This document shows, piece by piece, positions 1 through 10,883 of a stretch of 64,000 nt of DNA. Source of the DNA: Streptococcus porcinus (GTDB taxonomy: Bacteria; Bacillota; Bacilli; Lactobacillales; Streptococcaceae). The notes beneath the pieces are model-generated. The model ran no database searches. It saw only the letters and a program-made list of their open reading frames with translations, and was not told where the DNA came from. The stretch covers positions 1,722,001 to 1,786,000 of the forward strand of contig NZ_LS483388.1 of NCBI RefSeq assembly GCF_900475415.1, written 5' to 3'. A program made the translations under genes and the position numbers. Within the stretch, counting starts at the first letter, position 1, and every line of letters begins with the position of its first letter.

Positions 1-387
1 AATACTAGAAACCACTTGTCCAAATTGACTTGTTCCCATATCAATGATGCGCGAACCAGCTAATCCTGAAGCTGTCCCTAGCGAGACTTCCTTTTTCTTG
101 TCGCTAGCATAACGAATCACACGATAAATGAGAGATTTTGGTAATTGGTTTTGATAGAGAATCTTGTCCCGAGTTAAGATATATTGACCATTATAGGTAA
201 CCGCAAAATCAAGACCAAAGTTTTCTAAAAAAGGTTGCACAAAACCAGGCCCACGGCTAGTTGCTAGGCCCACCATTATACCTTGTTTTTTTAAACTTTG
301 AATGGCTTGTTGTGTTGTTTTTTGAACATTTTTTCGGTCATTTAAAAGGGTACCATCAATGTCAAAAAAGACTGCTTTAATTGTCAA
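1..387 (-). CDS. Cof-type HAD-family phosphatase, 3' part missing
   Basis: The reverse strand encodes the N-terminal 129 residues of a haloacid dehalogenase-like sugar-phosphate or nucleotide phosphatase, cut by the window start. The nucleophile motif DIDGT is at residues 8-12 and is followed by the usual 'T/N-R-G' second motif (ATSRG, about residues 42-46). I place the start at a TTG at 385-387 because an in-frame stop lies four codons upstream and no ATG or GTG is available; AAAAAAGG lies just before it. The gene diverges from the asparaginase gene. The substrate cannot be deduced from this fragment. Confidence 0.75.
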   Translation of the reverse strand, partial: MTIKAVFFDIDGTLLNDRKNVQKTTQQAIQSLKKQGIMVGLATSRGPGFVQPFLENFGLDFAVTYNGQYILTRDKILYQNQLPKSLIYRVIRYASDKKKEVSLGTASGLAGSRIIDMGTSQFGQVVSSI

Positions 388-457
388 AACCTTTTTTACT
401 CACTTCTATTTATGATAGAATAGATTATAACATATTTCGAAGGAAGAATGACAAATA

Positions 458-1420
458 ATGAAACAAATTCTAGTATTGCACACTGGAGGAACAATTTCCA
501 TGCAAGCCGATGCGAGCGGAAATATTTCTCCAAATCAAATCAACCCCATGACTCAGGTTGGATTGGAGTTAGAAAATATTCAATTAACAGTCATTGACTT
601 CTTCAATTTACCCAGCCCCCATATTACTCCCAAGCATATGTTAGCACTTTATCACAAGATCAAAGAGGAAGCTGATAGCTACGATGGTATCGTTATTACA
701 CATGGTACGGATACCCTAGAAGAAACTGCTTATTTCTTAGATACTATGGCACTCCCCGATATCCCAGTTATCATTACCGGTGCCATGCGGAGTTCAAACG
801 AAGTTGGAAGTGATGGTATTTATAATTATTTAACAGCGCTTCGAGTAGCTAGCCATGATAAAGCAAGAGGCAAAGGGGTTCTTGTTGTCATGAATGATGA
901 AATCCATGCTGCAAAATATGTAACCAAAACTCATACCACAAATATCTCTACTTTTCAAACACCTACCCATGGCCCCTTAGGAATTATCATGAAACAGGAT
1001 TTGCTTTTTTTCAAAACAGCAGAACCTCGCGTCCGATTTGACTTACAAACCATTACAGGTACTGTTCCTATTATTAAAGCCTATGCAGGGATGGGAGATG
1101 GAAGTATCCTGAGTTTATTAAGTCCCAATAATATCCAAGGTCTTGTCATTGAAGCTCTTGGCGCTGGTAATATTCCTCCACATGCCGCACCCGAACTTGA
1201 AAAATTAATCACTTGGGGGATTCCCGTAGTCCTCGTTTCTCGTTGCTTTAACGGAATTGCAGAACCTGTTTATGCCTATCAAGGAGGAGGGGCCATGCTA
1301 CAAAATGCTGGAGTCATGTTTGTCAAAGAGTTGAACGCACCCAAAGCACGTCTCAAACTTTTAATTGCCCTTAATGCTGGTCTAAAAGGCCAAGCTTTAA
1401 GAGATTATATTGAAGGATAA
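458..1420 (+). CDS. ansA: L-asparaginase, type I (cytoplasmic)
   Basis: Hydrolyses L-asparagine to aspartate and ammonia. At 320 residues it has the length of bacterial type I asparaginases. Both catalytic signatures are visible: HTGGTI at residues 8-13 (nucleophilic Thr) and THGTDT at residues 81-86 (second Thr and Asp). There is no signal peptide, so a cytoplasmic location is expected. The start is an ATG preceded by AAGGAAG. The gene is single, divergent from the HAD gene, and ends at a strong hairpin shared with the convergent reductase gene. Confidence 0.9.
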   Translation: MKQILVLHTGGTISMQADASGNISPNQINPMTQVGLELENIQLTVIDFFNLPSPHITPKHMLALYHKIKEEADSYDGIVITHGTDTLEETAYFLDTMALPDIPVIITGAMRSSNEVGSDGIYNYLTALRVASHDKARGKGVLVVMNDEIHAAKYVTKTHTTNISTFQTPTHGPLGIIMKQDLLFFKTAEPRVRFDLQTITGTVPIIKAYAGMGDGSILSLLSPNNIQGLVIEALGAGNIPPHAAPELEKLITWGIPVVLVSRCFNGIAEPVYAYQGGGAMLQNAGVMFVKELNAPKARLKLLIALNAGLKGQALRDYIEG

Positions 1421-1428
1421 AACAAGCC

Positions 1429-1466
1429 AAAAACCTAGCTAGTAGTAACTAGCTAGGTTTTTTTTA
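1429..1466. terminator. Bidirectional terminator, ansA / aldo-keto reductase
   Basis: A 14-bp stem (AAAACCTAGCTAGT with its complement) closes a 4-nt loop and is flanked by A and T tracts on both sides, so it can stop both convergent transcripts. Confidence 0.85.
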
Positions 1467-2384
1467 TTATGGAAGTGAATTGCCTGCGCTTGTGTAGATA
1501 TCATACCACTCTGCACGAGAGAGGTTGACAGAATGTGCCTGAGCAATTTTTCTGAGACGATCAGGATTCATGGAACCAACAATAGCTTGCATTTGGGCCG
1601 GATGACGTAAAATCCATGCAATAACGATAGCCTCTGCACTAACCCTATACTGATCAGCTAAGTTTGCTATTGTTTCATTTAATTCTTGATAATCTGGATT
1701 GCCCGTAAAGAGGCCTTTATCCAAATCAATCTGAAATGGTGACCAGGCTTGAATGGTCACTTTATTGAGACGACAGTAGTCAACCACACCGTTATCTCGG
1801 TCAATGCCTGCTTGATTACGCATATTAACATTTAAAGCCGAATCAAACATAGGTGTGTGAGCTGGTGATAACTGCATTTGATTAACTACAAGCTTTTGAT
1901 CCATATAAGCTTGTAGTAATTCCATTTGGTAGCGGTTTTGGTTACTAACACCAAAATATCTAATCTTCCCAGCTTTTTTTAATTGCGTAAAAGCTTCCGC
2001 TACTTCTTCAGGTTCAACTAACACATCTGGTCGATGAAGGAGCAAAAAATCTAAGTAGTCTGTTTCTAAACGCTGTAAAATACCCTCTACTGATGCAATA
2101 ATATGGTCCTTTGAAAAATCAAAGTAGCCTTTACGAATACCACATTTTGATTGTAAAAGATAGGCATCACGGGATATCCCTAAATTCTTGGCTGCCTGAG
2201 CAAAACGAATTTCAGATTCTCCATTACCATAAATGTCAGCATGATCAATAAAAGAAATTCCTTCATCTAAGGCTGTTCTGATGGTTTCTTCAGCTTGTTT
2301 GACCTCTAGAGCCGCCATCCGCATACAACCTAAGACAATGCGCGACCCTTCTACATTGGTTGCCCCTATTATTTGTTTTGCCAT
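1467..2384 (-). CDS. Aldo/keto reductase (YdhF-like)
   Basis: NAD(P)H-dependent oxidoreductase with a TIM-barrel fold, 305 residues, the usual family length. The catalytic tetrad is readable: Asp47 and Tyr52 in FIDHADIYG, Lys80 in LLQSK and His117 in LLLHRPD. The GxxN/SMNPDR region near residue 270 fits the cofactor-binding C-terminus. It resembles the YdhF branch, whose natural substrates are unknown. A strong ribosome-binding site (AGGAGAAG) precedes the ATG. It is a single gene ending at the terminator shared with ansA. Confidence 0.85.
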   Translation of the reverse strand: MAKQIIGATNVEGSRIVLGCMRMAALEVKQAEETIRTALDEGISFIDHADIYGNGESEIRFAQAAKNLGISRDAYLLQSKCGIRKGYFDFSKDHIIASVEGILQRLETDYLDFLLLHRPDVLVEPEEVAEAFTQLKKAGKIRYFGVSNQNRYQMELLQAYMDQKLVVNQMQLSPAHTPMFDSALNVNMRNQAGIDRDNGVVDYCRLNKVTIQAWSPFQIDLDKGLFTGNPDYQELNETIANLADQYRVSAEAIVIAWILRHPAQMQAIVGSMNPDRLRKIAQAHSVNLSRAEWYDIYTSAGNSLP

Positions 2385-2473
2385 CCGCTTCTCCTTTTTG
2401 TCCTTATTCCCTTAATATTGTATCATTTTTCGTTATTGTTTTCTGATATTTGACAGACTTTTAAGTTTTTATC

Positions 2474-4489
2474 CTAGTCAAAAGAATTCTTTTGGTTAAG
2501 ATTCTTAACAATTTTTTGCCACCTCTGATCAGTTTGCCAGTTGGGTTGACTAGCTATTTCACTTGCCACCCGACGTGCTTCCTCAAGAATCGGATAGTCT
2601 TCTAGCAAATCTGCTATTTTAAATTCTGGAATACCCGATTGTCTAGTACCAAAGATTTCACCGGAACCACGCATTTTCAAATCAGCTTCTGCAAGAATAA
2701 AACCATCATTAGTCTCGGTCATAATACGCATGCGTTCCTTACCTGTTTCTGTTTTGGGGTTAGCTACCAATAGAGCATAAGACTGTTTATGACCCCGTCC
2801 TACCCTTCCTCTTAGCTGATGTAATTGACTCAATCCAAAACGGTCTGCATCCATGATAAGCATAATTGTTGCGTTTGGCACATTGACACCGACTTCAATA
2901 ACCGTTGTTGAAACTAATAAATCAATTTCTTGATTTTTAAAGGCTTGCATAATAGCATCTTTATCTTCATTTTTCATTTTACCATGCATCAGGGCAATTC
3001 TTGCATCTCCTTGAAAGTAGTTTTTCAACTCTTGTTCCAAAGCGACAGCATTTTTTAAATCTAATGCCTCTGACTCTTCAATCAAGGGGGAAATCACATA
3101 AACTTGGGCACCTTTAGCAATTTCCTGACGCATCCACGTTAGAACATCATCGAGCTGTTGATGCTTAACCCACCGTGTCACAATGGGTTTACGTCCTGCT
3201 GGTAGTTGATCAATTATGGAGACATCCATTTCTCCATAAGCTGTGATAGCTAATGTCCTTGGGATAGGTGTTGCTGTCATCATGAGAACATCGGGATTTT
3301 CACCTTTTTCACGGAAAATACGTCGCTGTTTCACCCCAAATCGATGCTGTTCATCAGTAATCACTAAACCAAGTTTATGGTACTGAACAGCATCTTGAAT
3401 TAGAGCGTGGGTGCCCACAATCATATCGACTGAACCATCTGCAATAGCTGTCAAAGCACTTCTCTTAGCTGCTGCTTTCATACCAGATTTCAGAATGGCA
3501 ATTGATAGTTCTGGAAAAAGACTTGTCAAACTCTGATAATGTTGTTCTGCTAAGATTTCCGTTGGTACCATGAGTGCAGACTGATAGCCAGCTGTATAGG
3601 CCGCGTACATGGCTAAACTCGCAATCACTGTTTTACCTGAACCAACATCTCCTTGTAAAAGACGGTTCATATGTTGCCCACTAGCCATATCCTTCAAAAT
3701 TTCTTCTAAACTTTTTAGTTGTGCCCCTGTTAAGGAAAAAGGCAAGCTTGCAATAACTTGTTCTAAAGCTCTTTGGTCATAAGCTATCGCTAAACCAGAA
3801 GTGGCTGATTTATTAGCATGCTTAAGTACCTGTAACTGCATTTGAAAATAGAAGAGTTCTTCAAACTTAATACGACGAAGTGCCTGACGGTATTCTGGTA
3901 AATCCGCTGGAAAATGCATCGCCCGAATTGCTTCTTGTCTTCCCATTAACCGATATTTTTGAACCAAAAGTTCAGGAATATTTTCTTCTATTTCTGACAA
4001 TAGATTCGTATCAAAAGCTGATTTGATAGCTTTGATTAAAGCCGTTTGGCTAACGCCTTGTGCCACATGATAAACCGGTTGTAAGTCATCTTCAAGGCTC
4101 ATCAGAAATTTCATACCCGTTAAACTCGTCTTTTTTTGATCCCATTTACCAAAAATAGCCACTTCCTTATCTAATTCAACTTTATCAGCTAAGTATGGTT
4201 GATTAAAAAAATTAATGGCTATTACCAAGTCATCTTCTTTGATTTTGAAGCTTAATCGGTTGCGTTTAAAACCATAATACTGAACCGTTGCAGGTGTTAC
4301 AACTTTCCCTTTCAGTACAGCCTTTTCTCCATCTTGCAAATCAAAAACAGATTTACTCTTAAAATCTTCATAGCGAAAAGGGTAGTAAAGCAATAACTCT
4401 TCAATTGTAAAAATATCTAATTTTTGAAATTTTTCAGCTGATTTAGGTCCAAAACCTTTCAACTCCGAAAGTGGCGAATGTAAATGCAT
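2474..4489 (-). CDS. recG: ATP-dependent DNA helicase RecG
   Basis: Branch-migrating helicase that remodels stalled forks and Holliday junctions. Visible features are an N-terminal wedge/OB region, a Walker A motif (GDVGSGKT), the DEQH box (ITDEQHRFGV), the helicase C-terminal domain with QLRGRVGRG, and the RecG-specific C-terminal region. The open frame extends 19 codons upstream to 4546, but I choose the ATG at 4489: it gives 671 residues, the family length, begins with the family-typical MHLHSPLSELKG, and has AGAAGG in front. It lies last in the order secA, acpS, alr, recG. Confidence 0.93.
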   Translation of the reverse strand: MHLHSPLSELKGFGPKSAEKFQKLDIFTIEELLLYYPFRYEDFKSKSVFDLQDGEKAVLKGKVVTPATVQYYGFKRNRLSFKIKEDDLVIAINFFNQPYLADKVELDKEVAIFGKWDQKKTSLTGMKFLMSLEDDLQPVYHVAQGVSQTALIKAIKSAFDTNLLSEIEENIPELLVQKYRLMGRQEAIRAMHFPADLPEYRQALRRIKFEELFYFQMQLQVLKHANKSATSGLAIAYDQRALEQVIASLPFSLTGAQLKSLEEILKDMASGQHMNRLLQGDVGSGKTVIASLAMYAAYTAGYQSALMVPTEILAEQHYQSLTSLFPELSIAILKSGMKAAAKRSALTAIADGSVDMIVGTHALIQDAVQYHKLGLVITDEQHRFGVKQRRIFREKGENPDVLMMTATPIPRTLAITAYGEMDVSIIDQLPAGRKPIVTRWVKHQQLDDVLTWMRQEIAKGAQVYVISPLIEESEALDLKNAVALEQELKNYFQGDARIALMHGKMKNEDKDAIMQAFKNQEIDLLVSTTVIEVGVNVPNATIMLIMDADRFGLSQLHQLRGRVGRGHKQSYALLVANPKTETGKERMRIMTETNDGFILAEADLKMRGSGEIFGTRQSGIPEFKIADLLEDYPILEEARRVASEIASQPNWQTDQRWQKIVKNLNQKNSFD

Positions 4490-4556
4490 AGTTATACCTT
4501 CTATTTTAGTCAAAAAACTCTTGTAATTATTATACAAGAGTTTCATCTTTATTTCA

Positions 4557-5663
4557 CTACTGGTACTCTCTGGGAATACGATCGCTTAAGAGGCAGAGCA
4601 CTTCGTAGTTAATAGTGCCTTTTTTTTCAGCTAAGTCTGTCGCTGTAATCTCCTGATCACCACTTGTTCCGATTAAGGTCACTAACTTACCAATTTCATA
4701 AACTTTTGGTAATCTGACCGTAATTTGGTCCATTGATACCCTTCCTATGATTTGGCAAAATTGACCATCGATTAGTACCTCGAAACCTTGCAAATCCCTA
4801 GTCCAGCCATCTGCGTAACCAATAGGGATAGTACCGACAAATTCAGTTTCAGTAGCTGTATAGGTTGCTCCGTAGCCAACAGTATCTCCAGCATGAATCT
4901 CTTTAACGTGGACCAAACGTGATCTCAAAGATAAAGCCGGCTTCAACGGGTAAGGTAGGTTAAGCTCACTACCACTTGGGTTTGACCCATAGATGGCAAT
5001 TCCTAACCGAACCGCATTAAAGATAGTGTCACTGTGCCAAAGACTTGTTGCTGAATTGCTAGCATGAACCAACGCAGGTTTATAAGTCAAATGATTAACT
5101 AAGTCTGTAAAGAAGTTTAATTGTGTTTCAAATTTTCTAGTATCCGCTTCATCAGCTGTAGCAAAATGAGTGAAAATCCCATCAACAATGACTTTAGCTT
5201 GGCGTAAATGAGCAATTAACTGATCTGCTTCAGCTAAGCTACGGACACCAATTCTCCCCATACCAGAGTCAACCTTGACATGGACATGCAAGTTAGTCAG
5301 ATCACCACCAAGAAAAGCCTGTGCATCGTCCAACCACTCTTGACTAGCCACTGTTATGGTTATTTGATTTTCAATTGCTAAAAGCAAATCATCAGCTAGT
5401 ACTACACCTAAAACCAAAATTTCTTTGCTGATACCTGCCTGTCTTAATTCTAAAGCTTCATCTAAGTTAGAGACACAATATGCATCAACTTCTTTATCAA
5501 TAGCTTTAGAAACTTCTACTGCTCCATGCCCATAAGCATTAGCTTTTACCACTGCATAGATTTTTGTGTCTTTAGGGATATGGCCTTGTACAGCTTTAAT
5601 ATTATTCTGAATAACCTTTAAATCAACAGTTGCCACTGTTGGACGATGTATACTTGAGATCAT
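4557..5663 (-). CDS. alr: Alanine racemase
   Basis: PLP enzyme making D-alanine for peptidoglycan and teichoic acid D-alanylation. The PLP lysine is Lys40 in [11 protein letters not shown]; the second catalytic base is the Tyr of VGYGATY near residue 265. The length of 368 matches the family. Its ATG overlaps the acpS stop by one base (TAATG), indicating translational coupling, and recG follows closely, so acpS, alr and recG are likely one transcript. Confidence 0.95.
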   Translation of the reverse strand: MISSIHRPTVATVDLKVIQNNIKAVQGHIPKDTKIYAVVKANAYGHGAVEVSKAIDKEVDAYCVSNLDEALELRQAGISKEILVLGVVLADDLLLAIENQITITVASQEWLDDAQAFLGGDLTNLHVHVKVDSGMGRIGVRSLAEADQLIAHLRQAKVIVDGIFTHFATADEADTRKFETQLNFFTDLVNHLTYKPALVHASNSATSLWHSDTIFNAVRLGIAIYGSNPSGSELNLPYPLKPALSLRSRLVHVKEIHAGDTVGYGATYTATETEFVGTIPIGYADGWTRDLQGFEVLIDGQFCQIIGRVSMDQITVRLPKVYEIGKLVTLIGTSGDQEITATDLAEKKGTINYEVLCLLSDRIPREYQ

Positions 5664-6016
5664 TATTCTTCCTCCAATATCACACTTGCCTGGACAAAAT
5701 CCCCACTATGAGAAATACTTAAAAAGCTTCTCCCTCTAAAAGGTGATTGGCTAAAATAAGGCTTCCCTTTCTCATCCGAAGTCACTTCTATATCTTGGAA
5801 ACTAAGTTTTCCAATTCCAGATCCCATAGCTTTAGAAAAGGCTTCCTTGGCCGACCAACGCCCAGCTAAGTAGCTTATACGTCTTTTACTGTTATAAGTC
5901 TCAAAAATTACGAGTTCCCTTGGAGTTAAAACCTTTTGAGCAAATCTAGGATTACGCTGGTAAGCCCGCTCAATAGCTGAAATTTCTTGCAAATCAATAC
6001 CGTGTCCAATAATCAT
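5663..6016 (-). CDS. acpS: Holo-[acyl-carrier-protein] synthase
   Basis: Transfers 4'-phosphopantetheine from CoA to a serine of the acyl carrier protein. The 117-residue length is normal. The two Mg-binding motifs are present: GHGIDL with Asp8 and [11 protein letters not shown] with Glu58. It is coupled to alr by a one-base overlap. The acpS-alr pair is a common firmicute arrangement. Confidence 0.95.
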   Translation of the reverse strand: MIIGHGIDLQEISAIERAYQRNPRFAQKVLTPRELVIFETYNSKRRISYLAGRWSAKEAFSKAMGSGIGKLSFQDIEVTSDEKGKPYFSQSPFRGRSFLSISHSGDFVQASVILEEE

Positions 6017-6069
6017 TTTCTTACCTTAATTGATCATTATTTTTATCTTACTAGATTGGAAAAGTCTAT

Positions 6070-6094
6070 GAAGCCAAGCCTTAAGCTTAGCTTC
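6070..6094 (-). terminator. Hairpin between secA and acpS
   Basis: Interrupted stem (GAAGC, one mismatch, AAGC with its complement) around CTTAA. On the minus strand it follows secA, but the downstream U-run is poor, so it may attenuate rather than end transcription. Confidence 0.35.
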
Positions 6095-6127
6095 ATCACT
6101 ATTATCAGAAAACATCTAGGATTGGAA

Positions 6128-8662
6128 TTAGTTATTAAAAGCTTTGCGACCATGACAATTTTTAAATTTCTTACCGCAACCGCATGGACATGGATCATTC
6201 CGTTTAACATGTGTAAAGTCCGGAGAAGAATCTGTCATGCTATTTGTAGATTGAGCAGAAATATTTTGTGTTGCGGTTGTAGTTGCATACTGACTTGCAC
6301 GTTCTCTTTCTTGTTCATGGATTTGCGCTTTCATCATAGTTCGCATCACATCAAACTCAATAGCACCAATCATATCCTGGAACATCTTGAAACCTTCAGC
6401 TTGATATTCAACAACTGGATTGTTTTGAGCGTAACCACGTAAACCAACAGAATTACGTAATTGATCTAGAGCATCAATATGTTCTGTCCACTTGTTATCG
6501 ACAATCATTAACAGCAAAACTTTTTGGAATTCTAAAACAGCTTCTTGAGTATGTAACTTAGCTATCTGACTATCATAGATATCAAGGGCACGCTCATACA
6601 GTAATTCTTTAATCTGATCATCTTTTAATTGACGAAGGTCTTTAGCAAAAATAGAGTCTTCTGGTACAATATTTGTTCGCGCAAAAGCGACAATAGCATC
6701 AATAGCATCCTTACGATTGCTACGTGTATGAGCTTCAACTGTTCGTTTGATTGTCCGTTTGATCATAGCTTTAATTTCAGGGCCTAGATCACGGTTTGCT
6801 GTAATCACATCGCGGCGATTAGCATAAATGATTTCACGTTGTTCACGCATGACATCATCATATTGAAGAACTTGCTTACGAGTATCATAGTTGTTTCCTT
6901 CAACACGTTTTTGAGCAGATTCAACTTGTCGTGCCAACATTCGTGACTTAATAACAGCATCTTCTTCTTCTACACGCATTCTATCTAAGAATGCTTTAAT
7001 CCGATCTGAACCAAAACGCCTCATCAAATCATCTTCTAAAGATAAGTAGAACTGTGACTCTCCTGGGTCTCCCTGACGACCAGAACGCCCACGTAATTGG
7101 TTATCAATACGGCGGCTTTCATGGCGTTCTGTACCAACTACACAAAGTCCGCCTAATTCACGAACACCCTCGCCAAGTTTGATATCTGTACCACGACCAG
7201 CCATATTGGTTGCAATAGTAACAGCACCGCGTTGCCCAGCGTTCATGATAATTTGAGCTTCCTTGAAGTGGTTTTTAGCATTCAACACTTCATGAGGGAC
7301 GCCAGCAGCGACCAGCTGTTTTGAAATGTAATCACTAGTTTCGACAGCTACTGTACCAACTAAAACGGGTTGCCCTTTTTCATGACGAGCCTTAACGTCG
7401 GCAATAACCGCTTTAAATTTTGATTCTAAAGTTGGATAAAGAAGGTCTGTATGATCTAAACGTGCAACGGGTTTGTTGGTTGGGATCGGGATGATTCGCA
7501 TGTTATAAACTTCGCGGAATTCCTCTTCTTCTGTCTTGGCAGTACCCGTCATTCCTGCAAGTTTCTTGTACATACGAAACATGTTTTGATAAGTAATTGA
7601 AGCACTGGTTTTAGACTCTTCTTGGATACGGACACCTTCTTTAGCCTCAATAGCTTGGTGTAAGCCGTCTGAGAAACGACGACCCTCCATGGTCCGACCC
7701 GTAAATTGGTCAACAATCAGAATTTCACCATCTTCACTAACTACATAGTCAATATCAAGTAGCATGATGTAATTAGCGCGAAGTGCATTATCAATAAAGT
7801 GGGTTAAAGCAACATTTTCAATATCATAAAGATTATTTAAGTTAAAGTAAGATTCCGCTTTATCAATTCCTGAATCATTAAGACCAATTGTTTTTGTTGG
7901 TACATCAATAATATAGTCATCAGCATTAAGAGTTTTGACAAACATGTCAGCGCGCACGTATAATTGATTGGTTTCTGAGCTAACGGCACCTGAAACAATC
8001 AAAGGCGTTCTAGCTTCGTCAATCAATACAGAGTCAACTTCATCAACTAGAGCGTAGTTCAATGGACGCTGAACCATATCTTCTTGACGCACAACCATGT
8101 TATCCCGAAGGTAATCAAACCCAACTTCTGAATTGGTTGAATAAGTAATATCACAAAGATACGCTTCACGTTTTTCTGCCGGAGATTTAGCTGCTAAATT
8201 AATCCCTACAGAGAGACCAAGCCAACTATAAACCTCGCCCATTTCAGTAGCATCACGGGTCGATAGATACTCATTAACCGTGATAACGTGTACACCTTCA
8301 CCAGCGATGGCATTTAAGTAAACCGGCATCGTTGCTGTTAATGTTTTACCTTCACCTGTGCGCATTTCGGGAACGTCCCCATTATGAAGGACAATCCCCC
8401 CCATAATCTGTACACGATAAGGATATAAACCTAGAACACGTCTAGCAGCTTCACGTACAACTGCAAAAGCCTCTGGTAACAATTGTTCAAGGGTTTCCCC
8501 ATTCTGATAACGCTCTTTAAATTCTGGTGTTTTTGCTTGTAAATCTTGGTCAGATAGTGCTTCCATCTGATCTGCGTAAGATTCAACTTTCTTTGCAATT
8601 TTTTCTAATTTTCTTAGTTCGCCTTTGTCATTTTCAATGACTTTGCGTAGAATATTGGCCAT
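6128..8662 (-). CDS. secA: Preprotein translocase ATPase SecA
   Basis: Motor ATPase of the general secretion pathway, acting with SecYEG at the membrane. The 844 residues include Walker A at about 101-108 (RTGEGKT), the DEVDS box, the preprotein cross-linking and helical scaffold domains, and a C-terminal zinc-binding SEC-C motif ([13 protein letters not shown]). No second, accessory-type secA2 features are seen. It is followed on the same strand by acpS after 111 bp. Confidence 0.97.
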   Translation of the reverse strand: MANILRKVIENDKGELRKLEKIAKKVESYADQMEALSDQDLQAKTPEFKERYQNGETLEQLLPEAFAVVREAARRVLGLYPYRVQIMGGIVLHNGDVPEMRTGEGKTLTATMPVYLNAIAGEGVHVITVNEYLSTRDATEMGEVYSWLGLSVGINLAAKSPAEKREAYLCDITYSTNSEVGFDYLRDNMVVRQEDMVQRPLNYALVDEVDSVLIDEARTPLIVSGAVSSETNQLYVRADMFVKTLNADDYIIDVPTKTIGLNDSGIDKAESYFNLNNLYDIENVALTHFIDNALRANYIMLLDIDYVVSEDGEILIVDQFTGRTMEGRRFSDGLHQAIEAKEGVRIQEESKTSASITYQNMFRMYKKLAGMTGTAKTEEEEFREVYNMRIIPIPTNKPVARLDHTDLLYPTLESKFKAVIADVKARHEKGQPVLVGTVAVETSDYISKQLVAAGVPHEVLNAKNHFKEAQIIMNAGQRGAVTIATNMAGRGTDIKLGEGVRELGGLCVVGTERHESRRIDNQLRGRSGRQGDPGESQFYLSLEDDLMRRFGSDRIKAFLDRMRVEEEDAVIKSRMLARQVESAQKRVEGNNYDTRKQVLQYDDVMREQREIIYANRRDVITANRDLGPEIKAMIKRTIKRTVEAHTRSNRKDAIDAIVAFARTNIVPEDSIFAKDLRQLKDDQIKELLYERALDIYDSQIAKLHTQEAVLEFQKVLLLMIVDNKWTEHIDALDQLRNSVGLRGYAQNNPVVEYQAEGFKMFQDMIGAIEFDVMRTMMKAQIHEQERERASQYATTTATQNISAQSTNSMTDSSPDFTHVKRNDPCPCGCGKKFKNCHGRKAFNN

Positions 8663-8740
8663 TCTAATTCCTTTCGATCATCTTATCAGTTCATTTTAAC
8701 ATAATTAAGGAACTAGTACAAGAAAACCCAATAAAGGAAA

Positions 8741-8775
8741 AGAGAAAAGGGATTCGCTCTCTATCCCCTTTCTCT
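8741..8775 (-). terminator. Terminator after manA
   Basis: A 13-position stem (AGAGAAAAGGGAT against its complement with one mismatch) with a 9-nt loop. On the minus strand it is followed by a T-rich stretch, separating manA from secA. Confidence 0.7.
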
Positions 8776-8805
8776 CGTTAATTTTTCTATGATAATGTCT
8801 AATAA

Positions 8806-9756
8806 TTATAAAGCGTTGGGATGACTAACAATCATCTCTAGTTGTCCTTCAAAAGTCCACTTTTTAACATCGTTAGGCAAGATAAAGTGCATCCCTTTTT
8901 TGACATCATATGCTTCTGCACCTACTGACAATTGCCCTTGTCCTTCTAAAACACTAACAAGTAAATATGGAGCTGTCTGTCGCATGTCTACTAGACCATC
9001 AATTACCCATTTGTAGACTGTAAAAAAGGGGTTAGAAACTAAGGTGCTAGTCACAATATGGTCTAAGACAAGAGTGGCAGGTACGCTATTTTTAGGCTTA
9101 CCAATTGTCAAGACATCAACCGACTGTTTTATATGCAAGTCACGCAATTGACCCTTGGCGTCTCTACGGTCAAAATCATAAACACGATAAGTAGTATCGC
9201 TGGACTGTTGCGTTTCAAGAATCATAATCCCTTTACCAATAGCATGCATGGTACCACTTGGAACATAGAAGAAGTCACCAGCTTCAACGGGAATTCTTGT
9301 CAACAAACGTTCCCAATCGCCAGCTTCAATCATAGTTTCCAATTCTTCTTTACTTTTAGCATTATGACCATAGATGATTTCAGAACCAGGTTCAGCGGAA
9401 ATAATATACCAACATTCTGTTTTTCCAAGTTCCCCCTCATGCTCCATGGCATAGGTATCATCAGGATGCACTTGAACACTCAACCAATCATTCGCATCTA
9501 AAATTTTTGTCAATAGCGGAAAAACTTTTTCTTTTGGGTTCCCAAAATAAGCAGGGTTCTCCATAAAAACGCGATCAAGTTTTTGACCTGCAAATCGTCC
9601 ATTGATAATCGTTGAAACACCATTTGGATGGGCTGAGATAGCCCAATATTCACCTGTTGTTTCAGTGGGAATATCATAATTAAAAATATCTCTTAATTTT
9701 GTTCCACCCCAAATTTTATCGTGCATACAAGATTTTAGGAAAAATGGTTCTGACAT
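8806..9756 (-). CDS. manA: Mannose-6-phosphate isomerase, class I
   Basis: Zinc enzyme interconverting mannose-6-P and fructose-6-P. At 316 residues it is the short firmicute form. The cupin metal motif SVQVHPDD (about residues 92-99) and the downstream GKTECWY glutamate are present, and the C-terminal cupin half is complete. It lies just behind scrK, an arrangement also known in oral streptococci, which fits joint handling of fructose released from sucrose. Confidence 0.93.
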   Translation of the reverse strand: MSEPFFLKSCMHDKIWGGTKLRDIFNYDIPTETTGEYWAISAHPNGVSTIINGRFAGQKLDRVFMENPAYFGNPKEKVFPLLTKILDANDWLSVQVHPDDTYAMEHEGELGKTECWYIISAEPGSEIIYGHNAKSKEELETMIEAGDWERLLTRIPVEAGDFFYVPSGTMHAIGKGIMILETQQSSDTTYRVYDFDRRDAKGQLRDLHIKQSVDVLTIGKPKNSVPATLVLDHIVTSTLVSNPFFTVYKWVIDGLVDMRQTAPYLLVSVLEGQGQLSVGAEAYDVKKGMHFILPNDVKKWTFEGQLEMIVSHPNAL

Positions 9757-9876
9757 AAACTTCCTCTTTCATTTGAATATGATAATAGATAGGTTCATTA
9801 TACCATTTTCCTCCTTTATATGACACTGTCAGCCAAATGGTCTATAACGCTACTTTCGACTATGTCACAAACCTTA

Positions 9877-10760
9877 TTATTTACCCGAGACTTTTTTAGC
9901 TAAAGCAAAATTTCCAAGTGTAGCGGACCCATTATTTGTAACAGCCGGTGTGACAATATACGTTTTCAAATTTGGCACTGGTAGATATCCATTTAAGAGG
10001 ACTTCAAAGTGGTGGTGTACTCGTTCAAGCATATGATTTTGTGCCATCACACCGCCACCAAAAACGATAACTTCTGGACGATAGAGCATACTTGCTTGTA
10101 CAGCAGCTTGAGCAATATAGAAGGCCTGAATATCCCAAACAGGTGAGTCAAGCAGCAACCGTTCCCCCTTGACTCCTGTTCTCGCCTCTAGACTTGGACC
10201 TGATGCCAAGCCTTCCAAACATCCTTGGTGAAATGGACAAATACCTGTAAAGCCTTTTTTAAGATCTGAGGGATGAAGCTTCACGTAGGTATGCCCTGCT
10301 TCAGTATGGCCTAGTCCTCCAATCAATTGACCTTTTTGGATAGCCCCAGCACCAATACCAGTACCAACGGTATAATAAGCAAGGCTATTAACGTTAGGTC
10401 TAGCTATCATTTCCCCATAGGCAGAACTATTAACATCAGTTGTAAAGAAAATAGGAACTGACAAAGCTTTTGTAAACTCACTAACTAAATCAACATTTGA
10501 CCAACCTTCTTTTGGAGTATTAGTAATATAGCCATAAGTAGGTGATTTTTGATTATTGTCGATGGGACCAAAAGAACCAATCCCTAGACCAAGCAGCTGA
10601 TTACGAAAAGATTCAAAAAAAAAGTGACACAATTAGCAATTGTTTCTTCAACATTTGTAGTCGGAAATTGAGCTTGTTTGATAATTTTGAACTGATCGTT
10701 ACCTACAGCACAGACAAATTTAGTACCACCTGCTTCAATGCTTCCATATAAGCCTGTCAT
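9877..10760 (-). pseudogene. scrK: Fructokinase ScrK (ROK family), frameshifted at a T9 run
   Basis: The coding strand opens at an ATG at 10760 with SD GGAG and reads MTGLYGSIEAGGTKFVCAVG, a fructokinase start, for about 48 codons. It then meets nine consecutive T (10615-10623 on the given strand as A9) and leaves frame. The remaining frame continues to 9877 with the ROK glucokinase/fructokinase core: VNSSAYGE, GTGIGAG, GHTEAGH and the zinc motif CPFHQGCLEG. Restoring frame (seven or ten T) gives about 293-294 residues, normal for ScrK. As read, the product would be a 50-60 residue stub unless slippage or an internal start rescues it. Fructokinase would phosphorylate fructose freed by ScrB. 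Confidence 0.85.
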
Positions 10761-10858
10761 TTTTTCTCCTTTTTCAAAATAATTTTTTACATTGACTAGC
10801 GAAAACTTTTAGGCTGTCCTAGCCAACTTTAAGCTTTCTATTTTTTAGAAAGTATCCC

Positions 10859-10883
10859 AAAAAGGTTAGACTATGCTAACCTT
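10859..10883 (-). terminator. Terminator after scrA
   Basis: Stem AAAAGGTTAG with its complement and a short loop lies directly after the scrA stop and is followed by T residues on the minus strand. Partial read-through would supply scrK and manA. Confidence 0.65.

Noticed and set aside
5987..6442. 151-codon plus-strand frame opposite secA
   Set aside because: It lies antisense to the SecA C-terminus, has no SD and resembles no protein family.
9877..10632. scrK as a shorter intact gene starting at a TTG at 10632
   Set aside because: The missing N-terminal 48 residues are present in another frame directly upstream with a good ATG and SD, so this is a frameshift, not a short gene.
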